A DNA stretch of 43,412 nt. Source: an uncultured Methanomicrobiales archaeon (GTDB taxonomy: Archaea; Halobacteriota; Methanomicrobia; Methanomicrobiales; Methanospirillaceae). The stretch is from contig CAIYHQ010000109.1 of NCBI GenBank assembly GCA_903926075.1, forward strand, positions 1-43,412. The letters are read 5' to 3'. Both the position numbers and the translations under genes were made by a program. A model generated the notes under the pieces. The model ran no database searches. It saw only the letters and a list, made by a program, of their open reading frames with translations, and was not told the origin of the DNA. Shown here piece by piece: positions 1 through 8,550 of this stretch (positions within the stretch are counted from its first letter, which is position 1; each line of letters starts with the position of its first letter).

Positions 1-1
1 T

Positions 2-157
2 AAACAAGGTGAAAATTTATACTTATTGCACTATGATTCATCTCAAGGTGATTACGAGGATAGTATTTATATTTATGATCCTTCTAAAAATTTAATATAC
101 GATAGAGAGTATCCTGATGATGTTCTTTATCAGTACCAGGGAGATATTCTCAATTAA
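2..157 (+). CDS. C-terminal fragment of an unrecognised protein, cut by the window start
   Basis: An open frame runs from the window edge to a TAA at 155-157 and encodes the last 51 residues of a protein. It is rich in Tyr and Asp, with repeated Tyr-Asp and Ile-Tyr pairs. It has no predicted membrane segment and no motif I recognise. It faces the end of the Hyf-like operon, with the two stops about 50 bases apart. Low G+C matches the local background. It could also be a chance open frame, but a stop-free run of this length in AT-rich DNA with a protein-like composition favours a real 3' end. Confidence 0.45.
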   Translation, partial: KQGENLYLLHYDSSQGDYEDSIYIYDPSKNLIYDREYPDDVLYQYQGDILN

Positions 158-205
158 AACTAAAAATTTAATCAATTTATGCAGGATCCACTTTATAACT
201 TGACC

Positions 206-721
206 CTATTCCCTACGGGCCTTTTTCATTAAGGCAAGCAAACCCGCGAGAATCTGAACCGGAGTAGGGGGATTACCCGGTATTTTCAGGTCGACTGGTA
301 AGATCTTCTCTACTCCTCCAAGCACGGCGTAGGTTCCGGAAAAGATCCCTCCATCGCAGGCATCATCACCAACGGCAACTACAAATTTCGGTGAGGGCAT
401 TGCATCGTAGGTCTTTTTTGCGGCTATCACCATGTTGTGCGTCACACACCCGGTTACAATAAGCACATCTGCATGACGGGGTGATGCTACAAACGTGATA
501 CCAAAACGCTCCACATCATAGAAAGGGTTGTTGAGATTGTTGATCTCAATTTCTGTGGCATTGTCACTGCCAGTATCCAGTTCACGAATCGCAAGGCTCC
601 TCCCAAAAACAGCATTTATTGCTATTTTAATCTCGCGACCGATTACCTCTATTTCTTCATCCAAAACAGGCAGATCTTCAGTTACTTTCTTTTTCAGCAG
701 GCAGGTTAATACACTCACCAT
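206..721 (-). CDS. hyfI: HyfI/NuoB-like small subunit lacking all cluster ligands (Ehr-type complex)
   Basis: A 171-residue homologue of the small subunit of group 4 membrane hydrogenases and complex I (HyfI/HycG/NuoB), which normally carries the proximal [4Fe-4S] cluster and docks on the membrane arm. The fold signatures are plain: FGRSLAIRELDTGS near residue 40, NNLNNPFYD near 61, RFGITFVASPRHAD near 72, VAVGDDACDGG near 116 and IPGNPP near 148. At the four positions where the family has cysteine ligands this protein has Asp53, Thr56, Asp120 and Asn150, so it should not bind that cluster. It is the last gene of the operon, 9 bases after the large subunit. The start ATG at 721 gives a family-typical N-terminus. 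What is seen is ligand loss; a non-redox structural role is inferred. Confidence 0.88.
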   Translation of the reverse strand: MVSVLTCLLKKKVTEDLPVLDEEIEVIGREIKIAINAVFGRSLAIRELDTGSDNATEIEINNLNNPFYDVERFGITFVASPRHADVLIVTGCVTHNMVIAAKKTYDAMPSPKFVVAVGDDACDGGIFSGTYAVLGGVEKILPVDLKIPGNPPTPVQILAGLLALMKKARRE

Positions 722-730
722 TTTTTTACC

Positions 731-2311
731 TCACAGATCCGTTCCCGCATACGAGAGATTCAGGCTCTTGTTTATCACAGGAAAATCCGGAACAATATTT
801 CCCTGAACTGCATGTTCGATTGCGAGCCAGTTGCTAAATGATGCAGTCCTGACCTTGTATCGTTCAATTACACCATCTTTAATCCATACCCAACAGAGGT
901 TTTGTCCCCGTGCAGATTCAACCATTGCAAGAGTGTATCCATCGCGAATTATTGCATCTGACCTGACATCGCCTCCCGGAACGGATGCAATCAGTCGTTC
1001 AATTAAATCGATTGAGTCCATTATCTCCGATGCTTTTATCGTAAACCTTGATAGCACATCTCCATCCCTGAGACGCTGTGGCTTTGGAGCAAATTTATCA
1101 TAGATACCATAAGGGTGATTAAGACGTACATCCACCTTCCCTCCGGAAGCACGTGCAGCAGGACCTGTTATATTGAGCGGTCGTAGTAGTGCAGGAAGAA
1201 TCACACCGGTGGTGGAAAAGCGATCGATAACTGATGCTGTAGAGAGCACAATTTTCAGCCCGATCCTGTACCTTTTACGCAACTGATGAACAAATGAGAG
1301 GAGTTCATCAAGTTGTACCTTGGGGATATCACGACTAATACCGCCTATAGCGATAATTCCCCGCAGGAATCTTGAACCTGTCAACTGGTCACTTTCGCGG
1401 AAACATTCCTCACGGAGCACAGAAAACTGGCTCGCCCCCAACGGAAACGCCACATCGATAAGCATACCAGCCTGATCTCCTAAATGAGAACAGATTCGTT
1501 CTAACTCAAGGAGGATCGTCCGAAGGTACCATGTCCTTTCAGGAACCTGTATATGAGAGATTTGTTCAACCGCCATACAGAATGCAGTTGTATTTGCCAC
1601 AGATTCATCTCCGCTCACCGCTTCTGCTATCCTGATGCAATAAGTGGGAATTTTACCCTCTGCAAGTTTTTCGATGCCCCGGTGCTTGTAAAACATCCGG
1701 CACTCAAGATTGAAGATCGTCTCTCCAATTACACTGAACCTGAAATGGCCAGGCTCAATTATCCCTGCATGAACAGGGCCTACCGGCACCTGGTATACCC
1801 CCTCACCCAGAACTTCCAGGAACGGGTATTCATCAGCAGGGTTAATGATCTCTTTCGTGACAATAGATGCATTTTTAAACGATTTTTTCAAAGGATGGAA
1901 ATCATCAGGATACGTCTCGTGAAGGAATAGTCTGCGGTTATCAAAAGCCCCCTCAAATTCTATACCGAATCCATCACGGCATTCACGTTCAAACCAGGAT
2001 GCGCAAGGATAGATGCCGGCAATTGAAGTTGCATATCCATTGATACCTAAAAAAACCACGAGAATGCTGGTCCTCCGTTCAAATATATAAAAGAGCGTCT
2101 GAGTAGCATGGAGAGAGAATCTTTCACAGCAGAAGATACTTATCAGGACAAACTTGTTGGCAGCCAGATGAGATATTGCTATTTCAAATTCCGACTCTTC
2201 GATAAGTAAATAAAGTTCATTGTTGGGTCCATGCATGATCCGGTCAGCCAGGGCATCACTACCAAGAAATTCCTGCGCAACCCTGATACCAATATCATTA
2301 TCTGTAGTCAT
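731..2311 (-). CDS. hyfG: HyfG/NuoCD-like large subunit without NiFe-binding cysteines
   Basis: A 526-residue fusion of a NuoC-like (30 kDa) N-terminal domain, about residues 1-165, and a NuoD/hydrogenase large-subunit domain, about 175-526. The FYKHRGIEKLAEG signature near residue 207 and the PDFPVINKSLNLS tail are diagnostic. Group 4 hydrogenases bind NiFe through an N-terminal CGIC and a C-terminal CxxC. Here the first reads Ser233-Gly-Asp-Glu236 and the second becomes Ser520/Gly523, so all four ligands are gone, and a conserved His after CGIC is Asn240. The protein therefore belongs with the energy-converting-hydrogenase-related (Ehr) group, not with true hydrogenases. Its ATG follows the hyfF stop with no gap, implying coupled translation. 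No hydrogenase maturation endopeptidase is seen nearby. Confidence 0.9.
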   Translation of the reverse strand: MTTDNDIGIRVAQEFLGSDALADRIMHGPNNELYLLIEESEFEIAISHLAANKFVLISIFCCERFSLHATQTLFYIFERRTSILVVFLGINGYATSIAGIYPCASWFERECRDGFGIEFEGAFDNRRLFLHETYPDDFHPLKKSFKNASIVTKEIINPADEYPFLEVLGEGVYQVPVGPVHAGIIEPGHFRFSVIGETIFNLECRMFYKHRGIEKLAEGKIPTYCIRIAEAVSGDESVANTTAFCMAVEQISHIQVPERTWYLRTILLELERICSHLGDQAGMLIDVAFPLGASQFSVLREECFRESDQLTGSRFLRGIIAIGGISRDIPKVQLDELLSFVHQLRKRYRIGLKIVLSTASVIDRFSTTGVILPALLRPLNITGPAARASGGKVDVRLNHPYGIYDKFAPKPQRLRDGDVLSRFTIKASEIMDSIDLIERLIASVPGGDVRSDAIIRDGYTLAMVESARGQNLCWVWIKDGVIERYKVRTASFSNWLAIEHAVQGNIVPDFPVINKSLNLSYAGTDL

Positions 2312-3793
2312 TTAGAATTTCAGCTCCATTACAATCTGATTGAGATACTCCATGCCATGTGAGGGAAGAAAAATTCCGATAATCAGGAGAAGCCCTATCA
2401 AAAAGATTATTGGAACCTTCATGCTGGCGGGTGTTAGATATGGTTCAATATCTGAACCTGTATCCGGTTCAGACATCTGTGTAAATGTTGTAAGCACAAA
2501 GTATCCAAGTCCGACGGAAGCTATGAAAAGCAGGAGAAGCATAATGCCAAGGACCCATAAGGAGGCCGCACCTAATTGCAACATGATAAAGAATTCGGAA
2601 AAGAAAAGAGGAAACGGAGGCATACCAATGATCGCGAGTCCAGATAAAATAATTATCCACGCTGCAAACGGCTGAAGTCTGAATATGTCGCGTATATCGT
2701 CTGGTGCATCGCTCGAAAAGCGGTTTCGGTACTGTCGGTGCAGGATGCCTGCAGAGAAGAACATTGAGGCCTTTGTTAAGGAATGTGCCACTATCTGGAA
2801 AAGCACCCAAAACAAGGCAACCGGAGTGGATATGGCAAGACCAACAAGCATGATTCCCATATTCTCCACACTGGAAAATGCCACAAGTTTTTTTAAGTTT
2901 TTCTGTGGTAGCATGGAAATGGCTGAAATGCCAACCGTGAGAAGTCCAAAAACCGTAATCATGGGTGCAAGGGTAGTAAATGCAATTGTTTGATGCACAA
3001 TCGCATACATGCGGATGATTCCGTAGATACCAACATTCAGGAGTACTCCGGAAAGAATAGCACTGACTGCTGACGGGGCTTTGGCATGAGCTTCAGGGAG
3101 CCAGGTATGGAACGGGAAGATCCCGGACTTTGCTGCAAATCCTATAAAGACGAGTACAAAGGAAGCGATCAGCATTCCAGTAGGGAATCGGTCAGCATAC
3201 TGCATTAAGACTGTCCAGTTCAGGGTACCGGTACCCAGACTGACCCGTGATATCTCAAAGAGAAAAATGAACCCGACAAAGGCAAATAGCATGGAGATTG
3301 ATGCAATGAAAATATACTTGAACGCGGCATCTATGTTTTCACGGGCAGCGAGAATTGCGATAAGCATTGCTGATATGACTGTGGTCAGTTCTGCAAAGAT
3401 CCAGAAAAGTGCAAAATTATCAGAAAAGAAAGCAAAAACAATTAACAAAAGGAGCAGGGTCCATGCAGCATAGAAAAGTTTTAGACTGCCTTTCTCCAGT
3501 TCCCCGCTCTCAAGAAGTCCTTCGACATACCCACGGGCATAGGTAGCAGCACATGTAAAAATAACGGTGGCGATGAGAACTTCAAAAAGACCAAAGTGAT
3601 CAATAAAAAAGTACTGACTTCCGACGAGAAACGAGAAAACCGGCACATGCTGGGTTAGTGCCAGATAGACCGCCAGGGCAGCAAAGATCAGTGCCTGCAT
3701 GATACAGACTGTGTTCATATGTCGGTGATTACGGGTGACAGCAATTAAGACAAGAGAGACTACCGATACCAGGACAAATGAAATAAGTATCAT
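2312..3793 (-). CDS. hyfF: HyfF-like proton-pumping membrane subunit (NuoN/M family)
   Basis: A 493-residue, very hydrophobic antiporter-like subunit of the Mrp/NuoL-M-N superfamily, with about 13-14 membrane segments. The core features of an ion-translocating subunit are present: a Glu in FWIFAELT near residue 130, and a Lys in FAAKSGIFPFHTWLPEAH followed by the SAVSAILSG loop near 230. Mid-length without the long C-terminal helix fits HyfF rather than HyfB. The start overlaps the hyfE stop by one base, and the stop touches the hyfG start. Within the complex it would be one of two pump modules in the cytoplasmic membrane. The ion (H+ or Na+) cannot be told from sequence. Confidence 0.88.
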   Translation of the reverse strand: MILISFVLVSVVSLVLIAVTRNHRHMNTVCIMQALIFAALAVYLALTQHVPVFSFLVGSQYFFIDHFGLFEVLIATVIFTCAATYARGYVEGLLESGELEKGSLKLFYAAWTLLLLLIVFAFFSDNFALFWIFAELTTVISAMLIAILAARENIDAAFKYIFIASISMLFAFVGFIFLFEISRVSLGTGTLNWTVLMQYADRFPTGMLIASFVLVFIGFAAKSGIFPFHTWLPEAHAKAPSAVSAILSGVLLNVGIYGIIRMYAIVHQTIAFTTLAPMITVFGLLTVGISAISMLPQKNLKKLVAFSSVENMGIMLVGLAISTPVALFWVLFQIVAHSLTKASMFFSAGILHRQYRNRFSSDAPDDIRDIFRLQPFAAWIIILSGLAIIGMPPFPLFFSEFFIMLQLGAASLWVLGIMLLLLFIASVGLGYFVLTTFTQMSEPDTGSDIEPYLTPASMKVPIIFLIGLLLIIGIFLPSHGMEYLNQIVMELKF

Positions 3794-4482
3794 TAATTCT
3801 CCTCCGAATCTTTCAAAAGATGGAACTGGTGGAGACGTTTATGGTAATCCTCAAGTGTTGAGTCAATACCTACAGATAAAACAGCCGTCAGGATAACTAA
3901 AATGATAAGGTCGATAATTATCAAAAATTCGATGATGAACGGGAGTTCAGTGACAAACATACCAAAAAGCAGCACTCCGTTTTCCATGGAGAGAAATCCC
4001 AGAACTTTTGTGATAGCCCGCTTCCGGCTGAATGTTACCATCATGCCCATCAGCATTAAGGATATCCCCAGGACCGCACCAAAAAGAAAGAGGCTGTTAT
4101 GTGCCGGTGTTTCAGGTACTATTTTTGAAAGAGCCATGTAGATTACGAGCATCAGTACCATGGAAAGGAGAAGTGAACTTGTTGGATTTAGATAATGAAA
4201 CTCGATATCCCTTTTGATACGGATCTTTTCCTGAATGGTTGCGATAAAGTAAGGGATTATGATGACCTTACTAAAAAACGTGACCAATGCTATTTCAAGA
4301 AGAACGATGGAACCCTCGAGTGAAAAGAGCGAAATGGCGATAGCAACTAAGGTAAGGCTCTGGAGGGCATAGACTGACACCACTGAAAGCAGGTTTCTCG
4401 TTGAGATAATGTATGCAGCAGTAATTATGATGCAGACAAACAGGATCCTGATAATTCCAATAACTATTGCTGTATCTATCAT
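3793..4482 (-). CDS. hyfE: HyfE-like membrane subunit
   Basis: A 229-residue integral membrane protein with about six or seven hydrophobic helices and a short charged C-terminal tail (LEDYHKRLHQFHLL). Size, position between HyfC and HyfF homologues, and the KVIIIPYFI segment after the third helix match HyfE, which combines NuoK-like and extra helices of the complex I membrane arm. A conserved-type Glu sits in a membrane helix (FSMENG region, about residue 166) as in NuoK relatives. The ATG overlaps the hyfC stop by four bases, implying translational coupling. Sequence conservation in this family is low, so the call leans on order and topology. Confidence 0.82.
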   Translation of the reverse strand: MIDTAIVIGIIRILFVCIIITAAYIISTRNLLSVVSVYALQSLTLVAIAISLFSLEGSIVLLEIALVTFFSKVIIIPYFIATIQEKIRIKRDIEFHYLNPTSSLLLSMVLMLVIYMALSKIVPETPAHNSLFLFGAVLGISLMLMGMMVTFSRKRAITKVLGFLSMENGVLLFGMFVTELPFIIEFLIIIDLIILVILTAVLSVGIDSTLEDYHKRLHQFHLLKDSEEN

Positions 4483-5420
4483 GAGAACACCGCCATGATG
4501 ATTATCAGGGTAGAGAAAAAGAAAGCCATGGCAAAGAGACTGGGTAGCTGAAAGAACCGTTTTTTTGCCATCGAAGATTCAAAGAGTCCGATTAACCCGG
4601 CAAGAATTGAACCTTTTACCACGAAGGCCACTAAAGCTATGAGAATTCCTGCAAGAGTAAGAGTTGTTGTAAGTCCAAAAGGAACTATCAGATTAATGAG
4701 GAGAGCCATAAGTATGGTCATCTTGACCGCAGCGGAAAGTTCCAGAAGGGCAAGATTTCTTCCAGACTGTTCAAGAATCATACCCTCGTGGATCATTGTC
4801 AGTTCCAGATGCGTTTCAGGGTTATCGACCGGTATCCGCGAAGTCTCAACTATTATAATTATAAATAACGATATTGCTATCAAAATCAATGTTGGTGTTT
4901 CAAGTAACCCGTTTGCTGCAGTACTTGCAAACATATCAAAGATATTGAGTGTCTTAAATACGAATGCAAGTGCAGCAAAGACAATAATTGTCGTGGGTTC
5001 AATTATCGCAGAGATGCTCATCTCCCTCGAACTACCCATCCCTCCAAAGGAACTGCCGGCATCCAGACCCGCAAGAGCCATAAAAAACCGGGCTAGTGCA
5101 ATCAGGTACAGAAATAAGATAATGTTGCCAATCCCCCCCTGTGGTTCAGGTAAATAAACGAGCGGGACAAATAGAGCAGCAACAAGGAGGGCGGCCATAG
5201 TAACAAAGGGGGTGACTCGCATGATTCGTGAAGAGTTCGGAGAGTAGATAACTTCCTTTTTTAACAGTTTTATCAATATAAAGTAAGTCTGGAATATCGG
5301 AGGGCCCTGTCGTCCCTGAGTTTTGGCTTTGACCTTTTTTGTTAGACTTACAAAAAGGGGTGATATTGTAACCACAACAAGCGTATTGATTACAAGGTAA
5401 ATGAAAAAATCCAGGTTCAT
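4479..5420 (-). CDS. hyfC: HyfC/NuoH-like membrane anchor subunit
   Basis: About 313 residues with eight hydrophobic helices, homologous to HyfC/HycD and NuoH, the subunit that connects the membrane arm to the peripheral arm. Signatures seen are KVKAKTQGRQGPPIFQTYF near the first loop, GSSFGGMGSSREM mid-protein, and ETHLELTMIHEGMILEQSG in the large charged loop, which holds the conserved Glu/His residues. I place the start at ATG 5420: it overlaps the hyfB TGA as ATGA, and a GGGTGG ribosome-binding site lies just upstream. A GTG nine bases earlier is a weaker alternative. Retention of the charged loop suggests the coupling path is intact even though the peripheral subunits have lost their cofactors. 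Confidence 0.88.
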   Translation of the reverse strand: MNLDFFIYLVINTLVVVTISPLFVSLTKKVKAKTQGRQGPPIFQTYFILIKLLKKEVIYSPNSSRIMRVTPFVTMAALLVAALFVPLVYLPEPQGGIGNIILFLYLIALARFFMALAGLDAGSSFGGMGSSREMSISAIIEPTTIIVFAALAFVFKTLNIFDMFASTAANGLLETPTLILIAISLFIIIIVETSRIPVDNPETHLELTMIHEGMILEQSGRNLALLELSAAVKMTILMALLINLIVPFGLTTTLTLAGILIALVAFVVKGSILAGLIGLFESSMAKKRFFQLPSLFAMAFFFSTLIIIMAVFS

Positions 5421-7360
5421 GCAAACCACCCGAGGAAGATGATTAAGGCAATTACAGCAACAAATACATATAGGAGATAGGTGTCAAGGCAACCATTCTG
5501 GAATCTTGCGACAAATCGAGCTCCTTTCATGGAATACTTAGCAATGGGGTGGTAAAGGTATTCCTCAAAGACCTTTAAGAGACGGATCTCTCCTGAACCT
5601 TCCTTAAAGAGGCAACTCTTCTGATCAAAGAACTTTCGTTCATTTTTTATACGGGTCCGATAGATGGCAGAAAAGATGACGTCAAGAGGTTCTGAAAAAC
5701 CATGACCACTATATTCTGCCGATGCCTTCTGCGAGAGCAATCCACATCCCCAGGTTTCACTCACCCGTACCTCATGGGAAGCGGTGAAATACAGGACCAA
5801 ATATGTGAAAACAGCCATTCCTACGAGCAGGATGCTGACAAACAGCATATCCGGCAAGGGGACTGCAAAACCAACGACCGTAAAGATCTGTAGGGCAAAA
5901 ACTCCCAAAAGAATGCAGGCAGCTGCAAGGATACCTGGCCCAATTAGCATTGCACTGGGAACTTCATGGGCATCAGTGCTCTCCGGCGAACGGGGCATGG
6001 CAAGAAATATGGATCCAAACGCCTTGACAAAACACGAGGCAGACAGGGCACTCGTTAAGGCAAAAAGGGCAATGCTGATAAAAAGAAGTACTTTAAACAG
6101 TGGATTCACTACGGCCACTGAGGTGAAGAACGCAATGAAGATAAGTAACTCGCTTGCAAATCCGTTGAGTGGAGGGAGGGCTGCAATCGAAACAGCACCT
6201 ACAAAGAAAAACGCAGAAGTAACTGGCATCCGGTGGGCTAGTCCACCCATGTGTTCAATATCCCGTGTATTGGTGGCAGATACAACAGAACCCGCAGTTA
6301 GGAATAGCAGACTTTTGAATATGGCGTGGTTTAACGAATGGAATAGGGCTCCGAGAAGGCTAATAGTCGCCAAAAGAGGAAGGTTACTGGCAGTGAAGAT
6401 AATAGACAGCCCAATACCAATGAAGATAACCCCGATATTCTCAATACTTGAATACGCGAGCATCATCTTGACATCATGCTCTTTTAATGCGTAGATGATG
6501 CCAAGGACCGCCGAAACTGTACCTGCTATAAGGATCAACACACCCCAGGAGACGTCCGGAGTGAAGACATCTAACAGAAAACGCACAAGACCATACACAG
6601 CGACCTTGAGCATTACTCCTGACATTAGAGCAGAGATTGGAGATGGACTTGCCGGATGTGCATACGGTAGCCATTTATGGAATGGGATGATTCCTGCCTT
6701 GATGGAAAATCCTGTAAAAAGAGCTAAGAATGCAATGGTAACAAGAGGTACTGATGAAGTTGCCAGATGCAGAAATGCAAATGAATTGGTAATAACAAAG
6801 AGAATGATGATTCCCAGCAGGACAAATAGAGATGATAACTGGGTCATGATAAAATAAAAGATTCCAGCTTTTTTAGTCTCCTCCCGGGTATATTCATAGG
6901 TTACGAGCAGAAACGAACTTGCAGCCATCAGTTCCCAGAACAGAAAAAATGAGAGCGTATTTGCGGAGGCAATTACAAGCACCATTGCCAGAATGAAAAG
7001 ACAGGTACTACTGCAGAGCAGGTTCCTGCGGGAATTTCCATCCATATGTTCAATATACTCAGTGAAATAGATGGCGACACAAGCCGAGACTATTGATGTG
7101 AGAAGCAGAAAAAATGAGGAGAGCCTGTCGATTTCAAATGACAGGGAAAATAGTTTGATAGGCTGGTATACAGTAAATAACACTGATTCACCTGAGATCA
7201 GATTAATAAAAGAGAAAATACCGAGCAGAATGGATGAAACTATAATAAATGATAAAGAGGTTGTCCGTATAAATTTTCGGTCCAAAGATGCAGTTATAAG
7301 AGGGAATATTGTTCCGGCCAGAAGAACGAAAATTGCAATAATAAAAAGTATTAGAATCAT
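5417..7360 (-). CDS. hyfB: HyfB-like large proton-pumping membrane subunit (NuoL family)
   Basis: A 647-residue NuoL/HyfB-type subunit with about 16 membrane segments. Conserved pump residues are visible: Glu in FFLFWELMAAS near residue 143, Lys in GFSIKAGIIPFHKWLPYAHPA near 218, and a second Lys in the LKVAVYG helix. The long C-terminal stretch, with a soluble WGCGLL...SAEYSG segment and a final helix, is typical of HyfB and extends beyond HyfF. The start ATG at 7360 follows a GAGGAG ribosome-binding site by a few bases. It begins the run of six overlapping or abutting genes and lies 36 bases after the acetyltransferase on the same strand, so the two may share a transcript. Confidence 0.9.
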   Translation of the reverse strand: MILILFIIAIFVLLAGTIFPLITASLDRKFIRTTSLSFIIVSSILLGIFSFINLISGESVLFTVYQPIKLFSLSFEIDRLSSFFLLLTSIVSACVAIYFTEYIEHMDGNSRRNLLCSSTCLFILAMVLVIASANTLSFFLFWELMAASSFLLVTYEYTREETKKAGIFYFIMTQLSSLFVLLGIIILFVITNSFAFLHLATSSVPLVTIAFLALFTGFSIKAGIIPFHKWLPYAHPASPSPISALMSGVMLKVAVYGLVRFLLDVFTPDVSWGVLILIAGTVSAVLGIIYALKEHDVKMMLAYSSIENIGVIFIGIGLSIIFTASNLPLLATISLLGALFHSLNHAIFKSLLFLTAGSVVSATNTRDIEHMGGLAHRMPVTSAFFFVGAVSIAALPPLNGFASELLIFIAFFTSVAVVNPLFKVLLFISIALFALTSALSASCFVKAFGSIFLAMPRSPESTDAHEVPSAMLIGPGILAAACILLGVFALQIFTVVGFAVPLPDMLFVSILLVGMAVFTYLVLYFTASHEVRVSETWGCGLLSQKASAEYSGHGFSEPLDVIFSAIYRTRIKNERKFFDQKSCLFKEGSGEIRLLKVFEEYLYHPIAKYSMKGARFVARFQNGCLDTYLLYVFVAVIALIIFLGWFA

Positions 7361-7396
7361 TCGTTGCTCCTCATAAATTTATTTTGAAAAACCTTT

Positions 7397-8047
7397 TTAC
7401 TCGTTTTTAATTAATTCAGTAAAAAGAGGAGCTGGATCTCGTTTCATATGACAGATTTCAGTTCCCTCGATAAATTCCCGGCTGAACTCAAACCGGCTCC
7501 TGATTGTTTTTGGTAATTCCTTCTCGGTTATAGGATAGAAACCCAGACTTCCATAAAAATCTACCAATGCAAATTTTGAATACAAGTAAAGGGTCTCCTG
7601 TCTGCCACATTCTTCTATGAGACGGTGCATAACAGAACGTGCAAATCCATGTCGCCTGTAGTCATCCAGAACATAGACTGAATCAACTTCAAGACAGTCA
7701 GGATGACGCGAGCAACGTGATACCCCAATTAGTTTTTTACCCGCAAATGCAGCAAAAAGCCGGTCATTGACGCGATCCACGGTCTGGTGATGATAGTGGG
7801 CCCAAAGTTCCCTTTCGGCACGGTTGAGTTCAGAGGGGGTAAGTTCTCTTACATCCACAGTACCGATATCCTGCACCCGGGAGTGAACTATACCATGAGA
7901 GAACAGGGCCCTGCTAATTCGAATAAAAAAGTGAGGGCGGAATGTAACAAAGCCCCCACTTTCCTCTCCGGCAAGCGAGTAGAGGGTAAGTAGCGTCTGG
8001 TCCTCACTGAAGGGTTCCGGCTCAACATACGAAGAAATGATCGGTAT
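7397..8047 (-). CDS. GNAT N-acetyltransferase; N-terminus extends upstream to a probable ATA start
   Basis: A GCN5-related acetyltransferase that would transfer an acetyl group from acetyl-CoA to an unknown amine. The acetyl-CoA motif A is seen as DDYRRHGFARSVM, followed by the YGSLGFYPI strand-helix. The first ordinary start codon is a GTG at 7876 (159 residues). The frame stays open without ATG, GTG or TTG for a further 57 codons, of moderate G+C and protein-like composition (SSYVEPEPFSEDQ, SGGFVTFRPHFFIRISRAL). This ends at an ATA-CCG preceded at the right distance by GGAGGTG (8052-8058). I therefore take the protein as about 216 residues, starting at a non-standard ATA, or a gene whose ATG has mutated. 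Homologue alignment would decide. It lies upstream of the Hyf-like operon. Confidence 0.72.
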   Translation of the reverse strand: MPIISSYVEPEPFSEDQTLLTLYSLAGEESGGFVTFRPHFFIRISRALFSHGIVHSRVQDIGTVDVRELTPSELNRAERELWAHYHHQTVDRVNDRLFAAFAGKKLIGVSRCSRHPDCLEVDSVYVLDDYRRHGFARSVMHRLIEECGRQETLYLYSKFALVDFYGSLGFYPITEKELPKTIRSRFEFSREFIEGTEICHMKRDPAPLFTELIKNE

Positions 8048-8051
8048 ACTG

Positions 8052-8058
8052 CACCTCC
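8052..8058 (-). promoter_or_regulatory. Shine-Dalgarno GGAGGTG placed before an ATA codon
   Basis: On the minus strand GGAGGTG is followed by four bases and then ATA (8047-8045), which opens the long frame of the GNAT protein. This is a near-perfect archaeal ribosome-binding site and no ATG, GTG or TTG in that frame is near it. It is the main reason for choosing the longer GNAT product. Confidence 0.6.
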
Positions 8059-8541
8059 ATAAAAGAAGTTCTCCAGGTAGTGATATGATAAGGGTAATTA
8101 TTCATTTAGATCATCAATTAGACGTGTCCCTATATTTTCACTTTAGAAGCATAAATGAATCCTCTGATCTTTATGGAAATAATCGGATGTAAAAGAAATT
8201 TTTTTCTTCTTCGTATCCTGCAATAAGATGAAAATCATTTTTTTAATAAAAAGATCATTTTGATATCGAATCAGGGAATAAATTTCGATTATTCGGGTTG
8301 ATGCGCGGCAATATAATTTCTTGGTTTTGCATAATTCATATTACTAAAAATAAGCCGATAGAAAAAAAACCTCCCAAAATAAACAGTGTTGCAAATAGTC
8401 GGCTAAAATATGATTAAAAAGTTCAATCGGTCCGACAGCGGATTATTGTTATTCTGTTTATAATTATAATGATAGTGAGAAATAATTAGGACAATATGTC
8501 AGAGACAGCAAAGCCGGTGAAAGCATAAATAATAACCTTAA
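8059..8541. other. AT-rich intergenic region between divergent GNAT and photolyase genes
   Basis: About 480 bases with a sharp drop in G+C relative to both flanking genes. It must hold the promoters for both directions. A candidate minus-strand TATA element (AAAATATA, around 8131-8140) could serve the GNAT/Hyf-like transcript. Several short poly-A and poly-T runs occur around 8200-8240 and 8360. I see no tRNA, no open frame of note, no repeat shared with the rest of the window and no strong hairpin. Confidence 0.5.
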
Positions 8542-8550
8542 GTGTTATCT

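Noticed and set aside
528-806. Plus-strand open frames inside the Hyf-like operon and other genes (for example 5784-6494 and 33064-33540)
   Set aside because: They lie antisense to strongly supported genes, lack domain signals and ribosome-binding sites, and have compositions expected of reversed membrane-protein codons.
206-7360. A functional group 4 [NiFe] hydrogenase (Hyf/Ech)
   Set aside because: The metal ligands are missing in both the large and the small subunit, and no maturation gene is present.
7927-8008. G+C-rich hairpins and AGTGAGG/CCTCACT pairing suggesting a structured RNA or riboswitch upstream of the GNAT gene
   Set aside because: The minus-strand GNAT frame is open through the whole stretch with protein-like composition and a well-placed ribosome-binding site, so coding explains the raised G+C and the pairings are probably incidental.
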